Below are positions 9,148 through 18,495 of a stretch of 49,491 bases of DNA, in pieces; positions within the stretch are counted from its first letter, which is position 1, and every line of letters begins with the position of its first letter. Both the position numbers and the translations under genes were made by a program. The notes beneath the pieces were generated by a model. That model was not told the DNA's origin. It searched no databases and was given only the letters and a program-made list of their open reading frames with translations. The DNA is from Deltaproteobacteria bacterium (GTDB taxonomy: Bacteria; Desulfobacterota; Desulfobulbia; Desulfobulbales; Desulfurivibrionaceae): the NCBI GenBank assembly GCA_026388735.1, contig JAPLJG010000035.1, forward strand, positions 1 through 49,491. The letters are read 5' to 3'.

Positions 9148-12100
9148 ATGAATAATCTGAAAAAAACGAAAGACAAGGAAGAACAGTCCGGCCTTTCCCG
9201 GCGGGATTTTCTGCAAAAAACCGCCCTGGCCGGTTGCGCGGCCCTGGCCGCAAGCCAGTTGGATTTCGCCCATATGCTGATCGCACGGGTCGAGGCCGGG
9301 GAGCTGACCGCGGCCGAGGCCTACGAGTTGATGAAAGCCGAAAACACCCTGTACACCGTGTGCCTCAACTGTAACACCGGCTGCGGCATCAAGGTTAAGG
9401 TCCTGGATGGGGTGGCGGTGAAAATCGACGGCAACCCATACAATCCCTTCACCCTCAATCCGCATCTACCCATGAAGGAAGACCTGAACTACGCCGCCAA
9501 GCTGGACAGCGGCATCTGTCCCAAGGGCCAAGCCGGACATCAGGGCGCCTACGATCCGTACCGGATCAGCCGGGTACTGAAACGGGCGGGCAAGCGGGGC
9601 GAGGGCAAGTGGCAGGCAATTCCCTTTGACCAGGCGATCAGCGAGATCGTTAACGGCGGCCTGCTTTTTAAGCAGGTGCCCGGCGAGGAGAGCCGCCAGG
9701 TTGCGGGGCTGAAAGAGATCTTCGCTCTCAAGGACGCCAAGGTCTACGAGGAGATGGGCAAGGATGTCGCGGCTCTGCGCAAGAAGAAAACCCCGGAAGA
9801 GAAGCTGGCCGCCATCGCCGAGTTCAAAGTTAAGCACGCGGCCAATCTCGACAAGCTCATCGACCCGGAGCACCCGGATTTTGGCCCCAAGAACAACCAG
9901 TTCGTTTATATGTGGGGCCGCAAAAAAGGCGGGCGCGCCGATTTTGCCAAGCGGTTCACCGAGCAGTTCGGCACGGCCAATACCCACGGCCACACCACGG
10001 TCTGCCAGGGTTCGCTCTACTTCGCCTCCAAGGCCCTGAGCGAGCAGTACGTGGGCGATACCTTCAAGGACGGTCAGAAATTTTACTGGCAGGCCGACCA
10101 GGAGAACTCCGAGTACATCATGTTTGTCGGGGCCAACCTCTTTGACGCCAATTACGGCCCCAGTAACCGTAGCCCGCGCATCACCCAGCGTCTGGCCGAT
10201 GGCAAGCTCAAAATCACCGTGCTGGACCCCCGGTTTTCCAAGCTGGCCAGCAAGGCCAACCGCTGGGTGCCGGTGCTGCCCGGCACCGATGCCGCCTTTG
10301 CCAACGGTGCGGCCCGCTGGATTCTGGAAAACAAGCGGTTCGACGCCAAATACCTGGGCAACGCCAACAAGGCTGCGGCCACAGCCGGCAAGGAGACCAC
10401 CTGGTGCAACGCCGCCTGGCTGATAAAACTGGACAAGGAAGGCAAGCCCGCCTCCTTGCTGCGCGCTTCCGACATCGGCCTCAAAGATAAGGAAACCCGC
10501 AAGGACAAGGACGGCAAGGAGTTCACCTTTGAATATTTGGTGGCCATGCAGGGCGGCAAGCCGGTACCCTTTGATCCCAACGACGAGAAGGAAGCCGTGG
10601 TCGGCGATCTCTTCGTCACCGCCGAGCTGACCGCTCAGGACGGCAAGAAGGTCAAGGTGAAGAGCGGTTTGCAGGTGCTGCTCGACACAGTGCGCGAGAA
10701 ATCCATCGCCGAGTACGCGGCTATCTGCGGCATCGAGGCCAAGGTGATCGAGGAGGTGGCCAAGGAGTTCACCAGCTACGGCAAGAAAGCCTGTGTGGAC
10801 ATGCACCGCGGCCCGGCCCAACACACCAATGGCTTTTACAACATCTCGGCCCTGTATGCCTTGAATCTGCTGATCGGCAACTTCGACTGGAAGGGCGGCA
10901 TGATCGTGGCTTCCACCTTCAACACCGACGGCACCAAAACCGAGGCGCAGCCCTTCAATTTTAAGAAAATCACCCCGAAAAGTCCCAAGGCCTTTGGCCT
11001 GTCCATCATCCGCCACGACGCCAAGTACGAAGAGTCCACCATCTTCGACAAGGACAAGTACCCGGCCAAGCGCAACTGGTGGCCGCTCTCCTCGGATGTG
11101 TACGAGGAGATTATCCCCTCTTGCGCCGATGCCTATCCGTATCCGATCAAAGCGCTTTTTTCCTACTGTGGGGCGCCCACTTACTCCCTGCCCGCCGGGC
11201 ATACCCAGATCGAGGCGCTGGTCAATTTGGAGCGTATCCCGCTTTACTTTGCCAGCGACATCACCATCGGCGTGACCACCGTGTATGCCGACTACATCTT
11301 CCCGGATCTCCACTATTTGGAGCGCTGGGAGATGCAGGGCTCGCACCCCAACATGCCGGTCAAGGTGCAGCCCATCCGCCAGCCGGTTATCCAGTCACCC
11401 AATGAGATCGTCACCGTATTCGGCGAGCAGCAACCTATCTCCTACGAGGCGGTATGGCTGGCCTTGGCCGAGAAACTTGGCCTGCCTGGCTTCGGACCCA
11501 ACGGCTTTGGCGAAGGCCAGCCCCTGACTCGACCCGATGACTTCTACATCCGCATGGTGGCCAATGTGGCCACCGACGGCAAGGAGCCGGTGGCCGATGC
11601 GCAGGCGGCGGAGATCGAGCTGTTTACCAAGTCCCGCAGGCATCTGCCCAAGAATGTTTTTGACGTGGATCGCTGGAAAGCCATTGCCGGTGCGAGTTTC
11701 GCCAAAGTGGTGCATGTCCTGAACCGGGGCGGTCGTTTCGAAACCCAGGAGAACAGCTACAAGGGCGACCAAGTGGCCAACAAGTGGGGCAAGTACATCA
11801 ACCTCTATCAGGAAAAGACCGCCAAGTGCAAGGATGCCTTCACCGGCAAGCACTACTTGGGGATGGCCAAGTACATGCCCATTGTCGATTGCCTGGACCG
11901 CCCGCCCACCGAGCAGTCCAAGGGCTACGACCTGCACATGATTACCCAGAAGGACGTGCGCATGACCAAGTCCCGCACCATCACCCAGCAGTACCTAAAC
12001 GACTCCACGGGGGAGAACGGCATTGTCATCCATACCAGCGATGCCAAGCGTTTGGGTCTCAAGACCGGGGATCAAGTCAAGGTTATTTCGGCCACCAACG

Positions 12101-12402
12101 CGGAAGGGAGCTGGAACCTGCAAAACGGGAAAAAGAAGCCGATGGTCGGGAAGGTCCAGGTCACGGAAACCATCCGCCCTGGTATCATTACCATTCTCCA
12201 CGGCCAGGGCCACTGGGCTACCGGTGCCGTGGATCAGACCATCGACGGCAAGGTGATCAAGGGCGATCCGCGCCGCGCTATGGGCATCAATGCCAATGCC
12301 GCCATGTGGGTGGACTCGCATCTTAAAAACACCTGCATGATCGACAAGGTGGGGGGGAGTGTCTCGTTTTATGACACCAAGGTGAAGCTGGTGAAGGTAT
12401 AG
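9148..12402 (+). CDS. Tat-exported TtrA-like molybdopterin oxidoreductase, catalytic subunit
   Basis: This is a 1084-residue DMSO-reductase superfamily protein with a twin-arginine signal (SRRDFLQK, residues 17-24) and GGAGG before the ATG. The FS0 cluster ligands are C72-x2-C75-x3-C79 and a distant C124, a 44-residue spacing unlike ArrA but like TtrA. C286 in HTTVCQG is the probable molybdenum ligand. From memory of Salmonella TtrA I recognise matching blocks: GKRGEGKWQ, HPDFGPKNNQ, VKSGLQ, LLIGN, DFYIRMVANVA and a C-terminal HGQGHW region. Known members of this clade reduce tetrathionate and, in some bacteria, selenate or other oxyanions. The partner genes argue for a metalloid substrate. 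Substrate identity is not shown by the sequence. Confidence 0.9.
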   Translation: MNNLKKTKDKEEQSGLSRRDFLQKTALAGCAALAASQLDFAHMLIARVEAGELTAAEAYELMKAENTLYTVCLNCNTGCGIKVKVLDGVAVKIDGNPYNPFTLNPHLPMKEDLNYAAKLDSGICPKGQAGHQGAYDPYRISRVLKRAGKRGEGKWQAIPFDQAISEIVNGGLLFKQVPGEESRQVAGLKEIFALKDAKVYEEMGKDVAALRKKKTPEEKLAAIAEFKVKHAANLDKLIDPEHPDFGPKNNQFVYMWGRKKGGRADFAKRFTEQFGTANTHGHTTVCQGSLYFASKALSEQYVGDTFKDGQKFYWQADQENSEYIMFVGANLFDANYGPSNRSPRITQRLADGKLKITVLDPRFSKLASKANRWVPVLPGTDAAFANGAARWILENKRFDAKYLGNANKAAATAGKETTWCNAAWLIKLDKEGKPASLLRASDIGLKDKETRKDKDGKEFTFEYLVAMQGGKPVPFDPNDEKEAVVGDLFVTAELTAQDGKKVKVKSGLQVLLDTVREKSIAEYAAICGIEAKVIEEVAKEFTSYGKKACVDMHRGPAQHTNGFYNISALYALNLLIGNFDWKGGMIVASTFNTDGTKTEAQPFNFKKITPKSPKAFGLSIIRHDAKYEESTIFDKDKYPAKRNWWPLSSDVYEEIIPSCADAYPYPIKALFSYCGAPTYSLPAGHTQIEALVNLERIPLYFASDITIGVTTVYADYIFPDLHYLERWEMQGSHPNMPVKVQPIRQPVIQSPNEIVTVFGEQQPISYEAVWLALAEKLGLPGFGPNGFGEGQPLTRPDDFYIRMVANVATDGKEPVADAQAAEIELFTKSRRHLPKNVFDVDRWKAIAGASFAKVVHVLNRGGRFETQENSYKGDQVANKWGKYINLYQEKTAKCKDAFTGKHYLGMAKYMPIVDCLDRPPTEQSKGYDLHMITQKDVRMTKSRTITQQYLNDSTGENGIVIHTSDAKRLGLKTGDQVKVISATNAEGSWNLQNGKKKPMVGKVQVTETIRPGIITILHGQGHWATGAVDQTIDGKVIKGDPRRAMGINANAAMWVDSHLKNTCMIDKVGGSVSFYDTKVKLVKV

Positions 12403-12423
12403 CCAGCAATTTTTTGAAAGGGT

Positions 12424-12464
12424 AAAAAAAACGGGCGGCCTATTTTTCGGCCGCCCGTTTTTTT
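12424..12464. terminator. Bidirectional terminator between convergent operons
   Basis: A perfect 10-bp GC-rich stem (12431-12440 with 12449-12458, ACGGGCGGCC/GGCCGCCCGT) has an 8-nt loop. It is flanked by an A-run on the left and a T-run on the right, so it can end transcripts from both the reductase operon and the long leftward cluster. Confidence 0.9.
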
Positions 12465-12570
12465 GTTGTTTCACACAAAGGGATGGGAGATGGAGTCAAG
12501 TCGATCAAACCCGGCTGTCTACCCGTGGCTCTCGGGGTATCGTTTTTTTCGACAGGGTGCTCCATACTCG

Positions 12571-12819
12571 TTATCTTTCAGCGTTTTCAACCAGCCAGTC
12601 CTTCACTTCGGCGCGGGTCGGTATACGTCCGGCGCAGACCAACTTTTCGTTTATTACCAAGGCGGGGGTGGAGAGAACATCATAGGCTAGGATTTCGGCG
12701 TAATCACTCACCTTGACGAATTCCGCTTCCAGTCCTAGATCAGAAGTCGCCTCACGAGTAACTGCCTCTATTTTTTTACAGTTGCCGCATCCTGGCCCAA
12801 GAATTTTTATTGTCAACAT
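12571..12819 (-). CDS. Small thioredoxin-fold protein, redox-active disulfide type (CGNC)
   Basis: The 82-residue protein opens with MLTIKILGPGCGNCKK, followed by LSTPALVINEK, the cis-Pro loop of thioredoxin folds. This is the pattern of the small 'redox-active disulfide protein 2' family, often found beside ArsP/DUF318-type permeases. The start has GAGGAGG upstream. It is the last gene of the long leftward run, 33 bp after the permease gene. It probably passes electrons to, or binds metal(loid) for, that permease; the function is inferred from recurrent pairing. Related copies lie at 31882-32115 and 33676-33939. Confidence 0.88.
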   Translation of the reverse strand: MLTIKILGPGCGNCKKIEAVTREATSDLGLEAEFVKVSDYAEILAYDVLSTPALVINEKLVCAGRIPTRAEVKDWLVENAER

Positions 12820-12852
12820 GGTTGCCTCCTCGATAAATTTTAAGGTTATTTT

Positions 12853-14313
12853 TTAGGGAACAGGCGAAGGCGAAAGGCTGCGTCGGCTCACCAATTGCAG
12901 CACAAGCGCCAAACCACCCAGAAAAAGGCTCAGGTACAACAAAATCAGCCAGATGCTCACGCCATCGATCCAGGTGCCGTAGAGCAACCCCGCCAAGGTG
13001 CTGAACAGCGCTATCCAGCCCACATAAGTCCATGTCTTCAAGGGGCCGATGATCTTTGAGGTGATGAGGATGCTCTGCAGACTCAATTCGGGATCGGCCA
13101 TGAGGTAGGCGAGCAGTGGTCCGCGGTGCATCCCCAGGCCGAGGAACATGTGGGCTATGGGAACCTCAACCAAAGTGGGGAAATACATGAACACGCCGAA
13201 AATAACGCCGGCGAGATTGCCGAGGATGGTGTTGCTACCCGCCAGATGTTGAATCCAGGTCGGGCGGATGAATTGCCGGATGACCCCCACCAGGAAGACG
13301 CCAACAATGAGCAGAGGAAATATCTGCTTGACGAACTTCCATGTCTCCCACAGCCAGGCGCGCACCTCCCGTTCTTCAAGGTGACGGCTAGCCAGGTAGG
13401 TGAGCAGCGCCAGACTGAACGCCACGCCAACGCTCTTGCCGGTGAGGTTGATGACAAGGCCGGAGGGCTGCGGAGTCATCCCCACCGATGCGGTAAGCAG
13501 GGTAAGCGCGGCAAGTCCGAGTGTGGCCCAAGCCCAGCCGTTGAATTCTTCGATGATGTTTTCCAGGCCCTTCCAGGCGGTGAGGGCAATCGCCATGAGA
13601 AGGGCGATGAGGATCGCGCCTTGGGCCGTTACCCCCTCCTCGCTCTTACTGGCGTCGAAAGGAACCAGGGAAAAAAGGATTTCCTGGAAACGATCCATGC
13701 CCGGAATTGGCAGGAACAACTGACTGTAGCTCTTGGTTAGCAGGTCTATTTTGAGCACTCCGGCCAGAAGAATCGCTACCAGGGTCAGCAGGAAAAAAAG
13801 CACCGGTCGGCTTAACTGGCCTTGTTCGGTAAAAAGTGTATCGGTCATCGTATCGTGGGCGATATCCTCTCGTCGGAAGAGAAGCGCCATGATCATGCCG
13901 ATGCTGACGCCAAAGGCGAGTGACAGGAAGAAGCGGGCCAAGGCGAGGTCCACGCCAATGACACTGCCAGTATAGAGCAGGGCCAAAATATTCGCGGCCG
14001 GAGCGAAGAAGAGAAAGGTGATGGCTGGCCCCAGGCCAGCACCTTTCTTGTAGATGCCAGCGAAGAGCGGCACGATGGTACAGGAACAGACCGAGAGTAC
14101 CGAGGCTGCCAGGATGGCGGCGGGATAGGAAAGGAGCCGGGGCGTATTGCGGCCCAGGAGGCGGGTTACCGTACCCTTGGGAATGAGCGCCGCCATGCAG
14201 CCGGCGATGCAGAAGGCTGGGACGAGGCAGAGCAGGATATGAGCGGCAAGATACGTCGCCAAGTTAGCGAGACCGGCTTGCACCAATTTGAACGCGAACG
14301 CCGAGCTGTCCAT
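12853..14313 (-). CDS. ArsP/DUF318-type permease, long form
   Basis: The 486-residue, strongly hydrophobic protein (about 11-12 helices) shows the hallmarks of the PF03773 permease family: SVCSCTIVPLFAGI in one half and FPTLVEVPIAHMF in the other. The Cys-Ser-Cys in a membrane helix is shared with the permease at 32130-33215, which is 125 residues shorter. The start at 14313 has AAGGAGG upstream. Some relatives export trivalent organoarsenicals, but most are uncharacterised. The gene is followed by its thioredoxin-like partner and preceded 32 bp away by the P-type ATPase. Confidence 0.85.
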   Translation of the reverse strand: MDSSAFAFKLVQAGLANLATYLAAHILLCLVPAFCIAGCMAALIPKGTVTRLLGRNTPRLLSYPAAILAASVLSVCSCTIVPLFAGIYKKGAGLGPAITFLFFAPAANILALLYTGSVIGVDLALARFFLSLAFGVSIGMIMALLFRREDIAHDTMTDTLFTEQGQLSRPVLFFLLTLVAILLAGVLKIDLLTKSYSQLFLPIPGMDRFQEILFSLVPFDASKSEEGVTAQGAILIALLMAIALTAWKGLENIIEEFNGWAWATLGLAALTLLTASVGMTPQPSGLVINLTGKSVGVAFSLALLTYLASRHLEEREVRAWLWETWKFVKQIFPLLIVGVFLVGVIRQFIRPTWIQHLAGSNTILGNLAGVIFGVFMYFPTLVEVPIAHMFLGLGMHRGPLLAYLMADPELSLQSILITSKIIGPLKTWTYVGWIALFSTLAGLLYGTWIDGVSIWLILLYLSLFLGGLALVLQLVSRRSLSPSPVP

Positions 14314-14345
14314 GATCTGTCTACCTCCTTATATTCTTAATATTC

Positions 14346-17312
14346 TTACGTATGCGCCATGACTATGCGGTGACCCCGCGATTGATAGCGCAGGTATAAC
14401 TTGGTGATTTCTTCCGTAACTGCGGGGATAAGTGCCAGACCCACGACAACACCCCACTCCCGTACCCCCAGGGAATGAGTATTAAAAACCGGCTGCAGGA
14501 ATGGCAAGGCACACACGATGAGGAGCAGTGTGATCGAAAGTCCGACGGCATATTGCATGAAACGATTCGAGAACACTCCAAGACGGAAGAGCGAGACCCT
14601 CTCCGAACGGACGGTATAGGCGCGGAATAACTCCGCGAGTGAGAGTGTGGCAAAAGCCATCGTCCGGGCGGTGAGGAGTGCCTCCGGTTCAATGGAGCGC
14701 CAGTCGAAGTTGAGAAGATACATCAGGGGGTTGGTCCCCTGTGGCACGCTGTGACCAAGCGCCTGTATTCCCCAGGTCAAACCAATGCCGAAGGCCGATA
14801 ACGTTGCGCCGGTCTGCATGATGGTCTGGATGAAAATACCTAATTGCATCGTGGTATTGATAATCGGTTCACGCTTCGGACGGGGCTTTCGCAGCATACT
14901 ATCCGGGTCGCCTTTTTCCATGGCCAACGCCAGTGCCGGTGCTCCATCGGTGATCAGGTTTAACCACAGGAGTTGGATGGCCGTCAACGGCGTGGGCAAC
15001 CCTGCCAGTGTCGTCAGGAAAATGATCATAATCTCAGCCACATTCGAAGAGAGCAGGTAAAAGACGAACTTGCGAATGTTGTCATAAATAATCCGTCCCT
15101 GCTCGACGGCAGATACGATGCTGACATAATTATCATCGGTCAGCACCATGTCGGCAGTCTCTTTGGTCACGTCTGTGCCGGTAATGCCCATCGCCACACC
15201 GATGTCTGCGCGTTTGATGGCCGGGGCATCGTTGACGCCGTCACCGGTCATTGCCACCACCTCTCCGTTACGATGCAGCGCGTCCACGATGCGCATCTTA
15301 TGCTCAGGTGAGACGCGCGCAAAGACATCCGTCTGCTTGATCTCGCGTTTCAGATCGTCGTCGCTCATTCGGTCCAGATCAGCGCCCGTCAGAACCTTAT
15401 TGCCGGGACGCAACAGGCCGATCTCTTTTGCAATGGCGCGTGCCGTGTTGGGATAGTCGCCGGTGATCATCATCGTACGAATGCCGGCATGCATCGCCTT
15501 TTCAAGCGCACCCTTGACCTCTTCCCGCGCCGGGTCAATCATTCCCACCAAGCCGACAAAAATCAGGTTTTTCTCCAATTCATCTGGCGCGGCGTCTGCC
15601 TTGGGCGCTTCCCGTATAACGCGGTAAGCGACGCCCAAGACGCGCAAGGCATCCTGGGTCATCGCATCATTGGCATCCAGAATGCGCCGCCTGGTAACCT
15701 CATCCAGAGGTTGCGATGTATCCGTGATGGACTGGTAATGGCTACAGAGATTCAAAACCACGTCTGGTGCGCCCTTGACCGCAATTACGACCCAGCCGCG
15801 CTGCTTCTCGTCATAGAAGGGCGAAAGGTCTTCCGGTCGAGGGGCGGCAATATCATGGATGGTCACCATGCGTTTACGTCCCGAGTCGAAGGGGACTTCA
15901 TGCGTGCGCGGGTACGCTTTGTGGAGTTCCCCGTGGTATTTATCCGCTTTCGCAACGGCAATCAGCAGCGCTCCTTCGGTCGGATCTCCGATAATACGAT
16001 AGGACTGGTCATCGGCGGTAAGCGGTTCGAGTTGGGCGTCATTATTCAGCCCCCCTACCCATAAAGTGGTGAGCACGGCAGGATAGTCCTTCATATCGCA
16101 CGGCTTATTATCCACCATAATTTCGCCGTGCCGCGAGTACCCTGATCCGGTAACGGTAACGAATTGTCCATCCACCCAGAGGTGGGTGACGGTCATCTCG
16201 TTCTGGGTCAGCGTGCCGGTCTTATCCGAGCAAATAATAGTGGCCGAGCCGAGTGTCTCGACTGAGGACAGACGGCGGATGAGCGCGTGGCGGTGGATCA
16301 TTTCGTGCATGCCCAGAGCCAAGCTAATAGTCACCACCGCAGGTAATCCTTCCGGCACTGCTGCGATTGCCAAGCTGACGGCCACCAGAAACATATCCAC
16401 CAACTGCCCTTTGGCTGCCTTCAAGTAGGGCAGGACGCCGCCGTCGGCTGCGGTCAGCAGGCTCAAGTCCGTATTTTTGAGAACTGAAACGATGAAAACC
16501 AGCCCGCAGACTGCCATTGCGCCCCAGCCCAGAACCTTGCCCAATTGATCCAGGCGTCTCTGCAACGGGGTTTCTTCTTCTCCCACTTGCTGGAGCATTC
16601 CGGCGATCAGGCCCAGCTGGGTGCGCATGCCCGTGCTGGTGATCACACCGTGCCCGCGCCCAGAGGTCACGGTTGACCCCATGAAGGCGGTGTTTTTGCG
16701 GTCGCCAAGCGGGATGTTACCATCAAGCTTTAGTGAAGCGTTCTTCAACACGGGCAGAGATTCGCCGGTTAGGGAAGCTTCATCTACTTGCAAATTAATC
16801 GCCTCCAGTAGCCGCATATCCGCAGGGATATGGTTGCCGGCCTCCAGATAGACGATGTCACCCGGCACAAGGCTACCGGTCGGGATCGCTATCCGATACC
16901 CATCCCGACGGACATGCGCCTCGGGAGCGGCTAGCTTCTTGAGGGCAGCCAGCGCGTTTTCGGCGCGTCTATCTTGAATGATACCAAGGATGGCATTCAG
17001 CAGCACAATCGCCATAATCGCCGAGGCGTCAATCCACTCACCCAGCAGGGAAGAGACGATGGATGCCGCAATCAGCAGCTTTACGATAAAATTATTGAAT
17101 TGACCCCAGAGCATCGAGAGGAAAGACGGGCGCGGCGCTTCGGTCAGTTGGTTTAAACCGTATTGCGCCAACCGCTCGGCTGCCTGCTTGGAGCTTAGCC
17201 CCTCCTCGCTGGCATTGAGACGCTCCAATACGTCCTGTGGAGAGAGCACATGCCAGTGTATCGTCTCGGTCTGGATGGCAGCCTCAACTGCCTGCGGAGT
17301 GGATTTCTTCAT
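14346..17312 (-). CDS. P2A-type cation ATPase (Ca2+-transporting, SERCA/PMCA-like)
   Basis: The 988-residue length and motif order fit a P2-type ATPase: an N-terminal cation-ATPase domain, TGES in the actuator domain, the helix-4 motif VPEGLPAVVTISLALG, phosphorylation site D363 in DKTGTLTQNEMT, KGAPD and TGDGVNDAP in the nucleotide and P domains, and a C-terminal group of about six helices with NLITDGAPALAL. Bacterial members pump Ca2+ (sometimes Mn2+) out of the cytoplasm. It has no CPx heavy-metal motif, so it is not an arsenic or copper pump itself. It sits inside the leftward resistance run, 21 bp after the CcdA gene. Confidence 0.92.
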   Translation of the reverse strand: MKKSTPQAVEAAIQTETIHWHVLSPQDVLERLNASEEGLSSKQAAERLAQYGLNQLTEAPRPSFLSMLWGQFNNFIVKLLIAASIVSSLLGEWIDASAIMAIVLLNAILGIIQDRRAENALAALKKLAAPEAHVRRDGYRIAIPTGSLVPGDIVYLEAGNHIPADMRLLEAINLQVDEASLTGESLPVLKNASLKLDGNIPLGDRKNTAFMGSTVTSGRGHGVITSTGMRTQLGLIAGMLQQVGEEETPLQRRLDQLGKVLGWGAMAVCGLVFIVSVLKNTDLSLLTAADGGVLPYLKAAKGQLVDMFLVAVSLAIAAVPEGLPAVVTISLALGMHEMIHRHALIRRLSSVETLGSATIICSDKTGTLTQNEMTVTHLWVDGQFVTVTGSGYSRHGEIMVDNKPCDMKDYPAVLTTLWVGGLNNDAQLEPLTADDQSYRIIGDPTEGALLIAVAKADKYHGELHKAYPRTHEVPFDSGRKRMVTIHDIAAPRPEDLSPFYDEKQRGWVVIAVKGAPDVVLNLCSHYQSITDTSQPLDEVTRRRILDANDAMTQDALRVLGVAYRVIREAPKADAAPDELEKNLIFVGLVGMIDPAREEVKGALEKAMHAGIRTMMITGDYPNTARAIAKEIGLLRPGNKVLTGADLDRMSDDDLKREIKQTDVFARVSPEHKMRIVDALHRNGEVVAMTGDGVNDAPAIKRADIGVAMGITGTDVTKETADMVLTDDNYVSIVSAVEQGRIIYDNIRKFVFYLLSSNVAEIMIIFLTTLAGLPTPLTAIQLLWLNLITDGAPALALAMEKGDPDSMLRKPRPKREPIINTTMQLGIFIQTIMQTGATLSAFGIGLTWGIQALGHSVPQGTNPLMYLLNFDWRSIEPEALLTARTMAFATLSLAELFRAYTVRSERVSLFRLGVFSNRFMQYAVGLSITLLLIVCALPFLQPVFNTHSLGVREWGVVVGLALIPAVTEEITKLYLRYQSRGHRIVMAHT

Positions 17313-17333
17313 TTCACCCCCATGAGTCCGAAC

Positions 17334-18035
17334 TCAGCCCACAAACGGCCTGACCAGAAAATATATCCCAAGTCCTGCGATCAATACCCCGGCCCCCTTG
17401 CGGAACCAGGGGCTTGCCTGACTGAATGAGGAACTGGCCAGCAGTCGTTTCACCGTAGCGGTTGAGCTGCCGGCCACGGCGATGGGCAGGCAGTGGCCGA
17501 TGGCAAACAGGAGGATGAACAAAACGCCGGTCAGCACCTGCTGCTGGACCGTGATAATGGCCAGGATGGGGGCGATAAAGCCGAAGGTGCAGGAGCCGGA
17601 GAGAACGCCGTAGGCAAGCCCCAATACAAAGGCGCCCCACGCCCCCCGGACCTTTAATTTCGCCATGAGCCCGCTGGGCACGGAGCACTTGGCAATGCCC
17701 AGCATGTCACCGGCCACCCAGAGCAGAATCACTCCCACGGCCATGGTCCAGTACGGCCCCACATCCCCCAGCATCCTACCGAGCAGGGCGCAGATCACCC
17801 CCACCAGGACGATGGTCAGAAAAAGGCCGACACTGAACAGCACCGCGTAGTGTACGGCCTGTCTGCCCTTGACCAGTTGTTCCTGGCCGCCCACATAGGC
17901 CACCACCAGAGGGATGGAGGCCAGGTGGCAGGGGCTGAGCAAAACGCTGATCATGCCCCAGAGAAAACAACCCAGGGCGGCAAGGGCGAGGCCAGCGCCC
18001 ATCCATTCATTGACCTGGAGAAAAAGGGCGTCCAT
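17334..18035 (-). CDS. ccdA: CcdA/DsbD-type transmembrane thiol-disulfide transporter
   Basis: The 233-residue membrane protein has about six helices and two conserved intramembrane Cys motifs, LLSPCHLASIPLV in the first helix and SGSCTFGFIAP in the fourth, the redox pair of CcdA/DsbD. It moves reducing equivalents from cytoplasmic thioredoxin to periplasmic thiol proteins. Its start overlaps the stop of the periplasmic thioredoxin gene by one base, so the pair is translationally coupled and probably works as a split DsbD. Neighbouring rhodaneses suggest the reductant serves sulfur chemistry in the periplasm, though cytochrome c maturation is an alternative. Confidence 0.9.
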   Translation of the reverse strand: MDALFLQVNEWMGAGLALAALGCFLWGMISVLLSPCHLASIPLVVAYVGGQEQLVKGRQAVHYAVLFSVGLFLTIVLVGVICALLGRMLGDVGPYWTMAVGVILLWVAGDMLGIAKCSVPSGLMAKLKVRGAWGAFVLGLAYGVLSGSCTFGFIAPILAIITVQQQVLTGVLFILLFAIGHCLPIAVAGSSTATVKRLLASSSFSQASPWFRKGAGVLIAGLGIYFLVRPFVG

Positions 18036-18436
18036 TACTTGCCGCTCCCGGCATCGGGCTGGGCAACGCCCATCTGGGCAAGCTGGGCGATAATGGTTTT
18101 TTTGTCCATGAAGCCGCTGTGGCGGTAAATCTCATTGCCTGCGCGGTCAAAAAAAATCTGGGTGGGGATCATGCTTACCTTGAATTTCTTGGCCTCGTCC
18201 GGATTCTTCCAGACATCGATAAAGATAATCGCCGCCTTGCCCCGGTACTCTGCGGCAAGCTCCTCGATGATGGGCGCCATCATCTTGCAGGGGATGCAGG
18301 CCGTGGCGCCGAGATCAACCATGGTCACCGTGTCGGGAACCGGCACCGGCGCAGACGGGCTTGCCGCCGTGCCGATAGAGGCGTGCAGGACTACCAGGGC
18401 GATCAGCAACAATGCGCATCGAACAATTGTTTTCAT
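18035..18436 (-). CDS. Periplasmic thioredoxin-like protein (CIPC)
   Basis: A signal peptide (residues 1-24, ending in GTAA) precedes a thioredoxin fold with active site CIPC (ATACIPCKMMAPIIEEL), a VSMIPTQIFFD segment with the cis-Pro, and a GFMDKKTIIAQL end. The start at 18436 has GAGGAG upstream. With the one-base overlap to ccdA it should receive electrons from CcdA and reduce periplasmic disulfides. Candidate partners here are the rhodanese-type proteins at 18496-18951 and 19973-21760, and c-type cytochromes such as the triheme protein. Confidence 0.9.
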   Translation of the reverse strand: MKTIVRCALLLIALVVLHASIGTAASPSAPVPVPDTVTMVDLGATACIPCKMMAPIIEELAAEYRGKAAIIFIDVWKNPDEAKKFKVSMIPTQIFFDRAGNEIYRHSGFMDKKTIIAQLAQMGVAQPDAGSGK

Positions 18437-18495
18437 GAGTTCTCCTCTGTGTTGTATGGGACGCTCCCGTGGGAAGGGGAGCTATTGCAAGCATC

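Noticed and set aside
9466-11346. A 626-codon open frame antisense to the molybdoenzyme gene
   Set aside because: It is a GC-driven shadow: the opposite strand encodes a well-conserved TtrA-like protein, and this frame is low-complexity (Gly/Val/Leu/His-rich) with no recognisable domain.
9148-12402. Calling the catalytic subunit ArrA (respiratory arsenate reductase) outright
   Set aside because: The Cys spacing to the fourth FS0 ligand (44 residues), the length and the conserved blocks match TtrA and not ArrA; arsenic is only suggested by the neighbouring ACR3.
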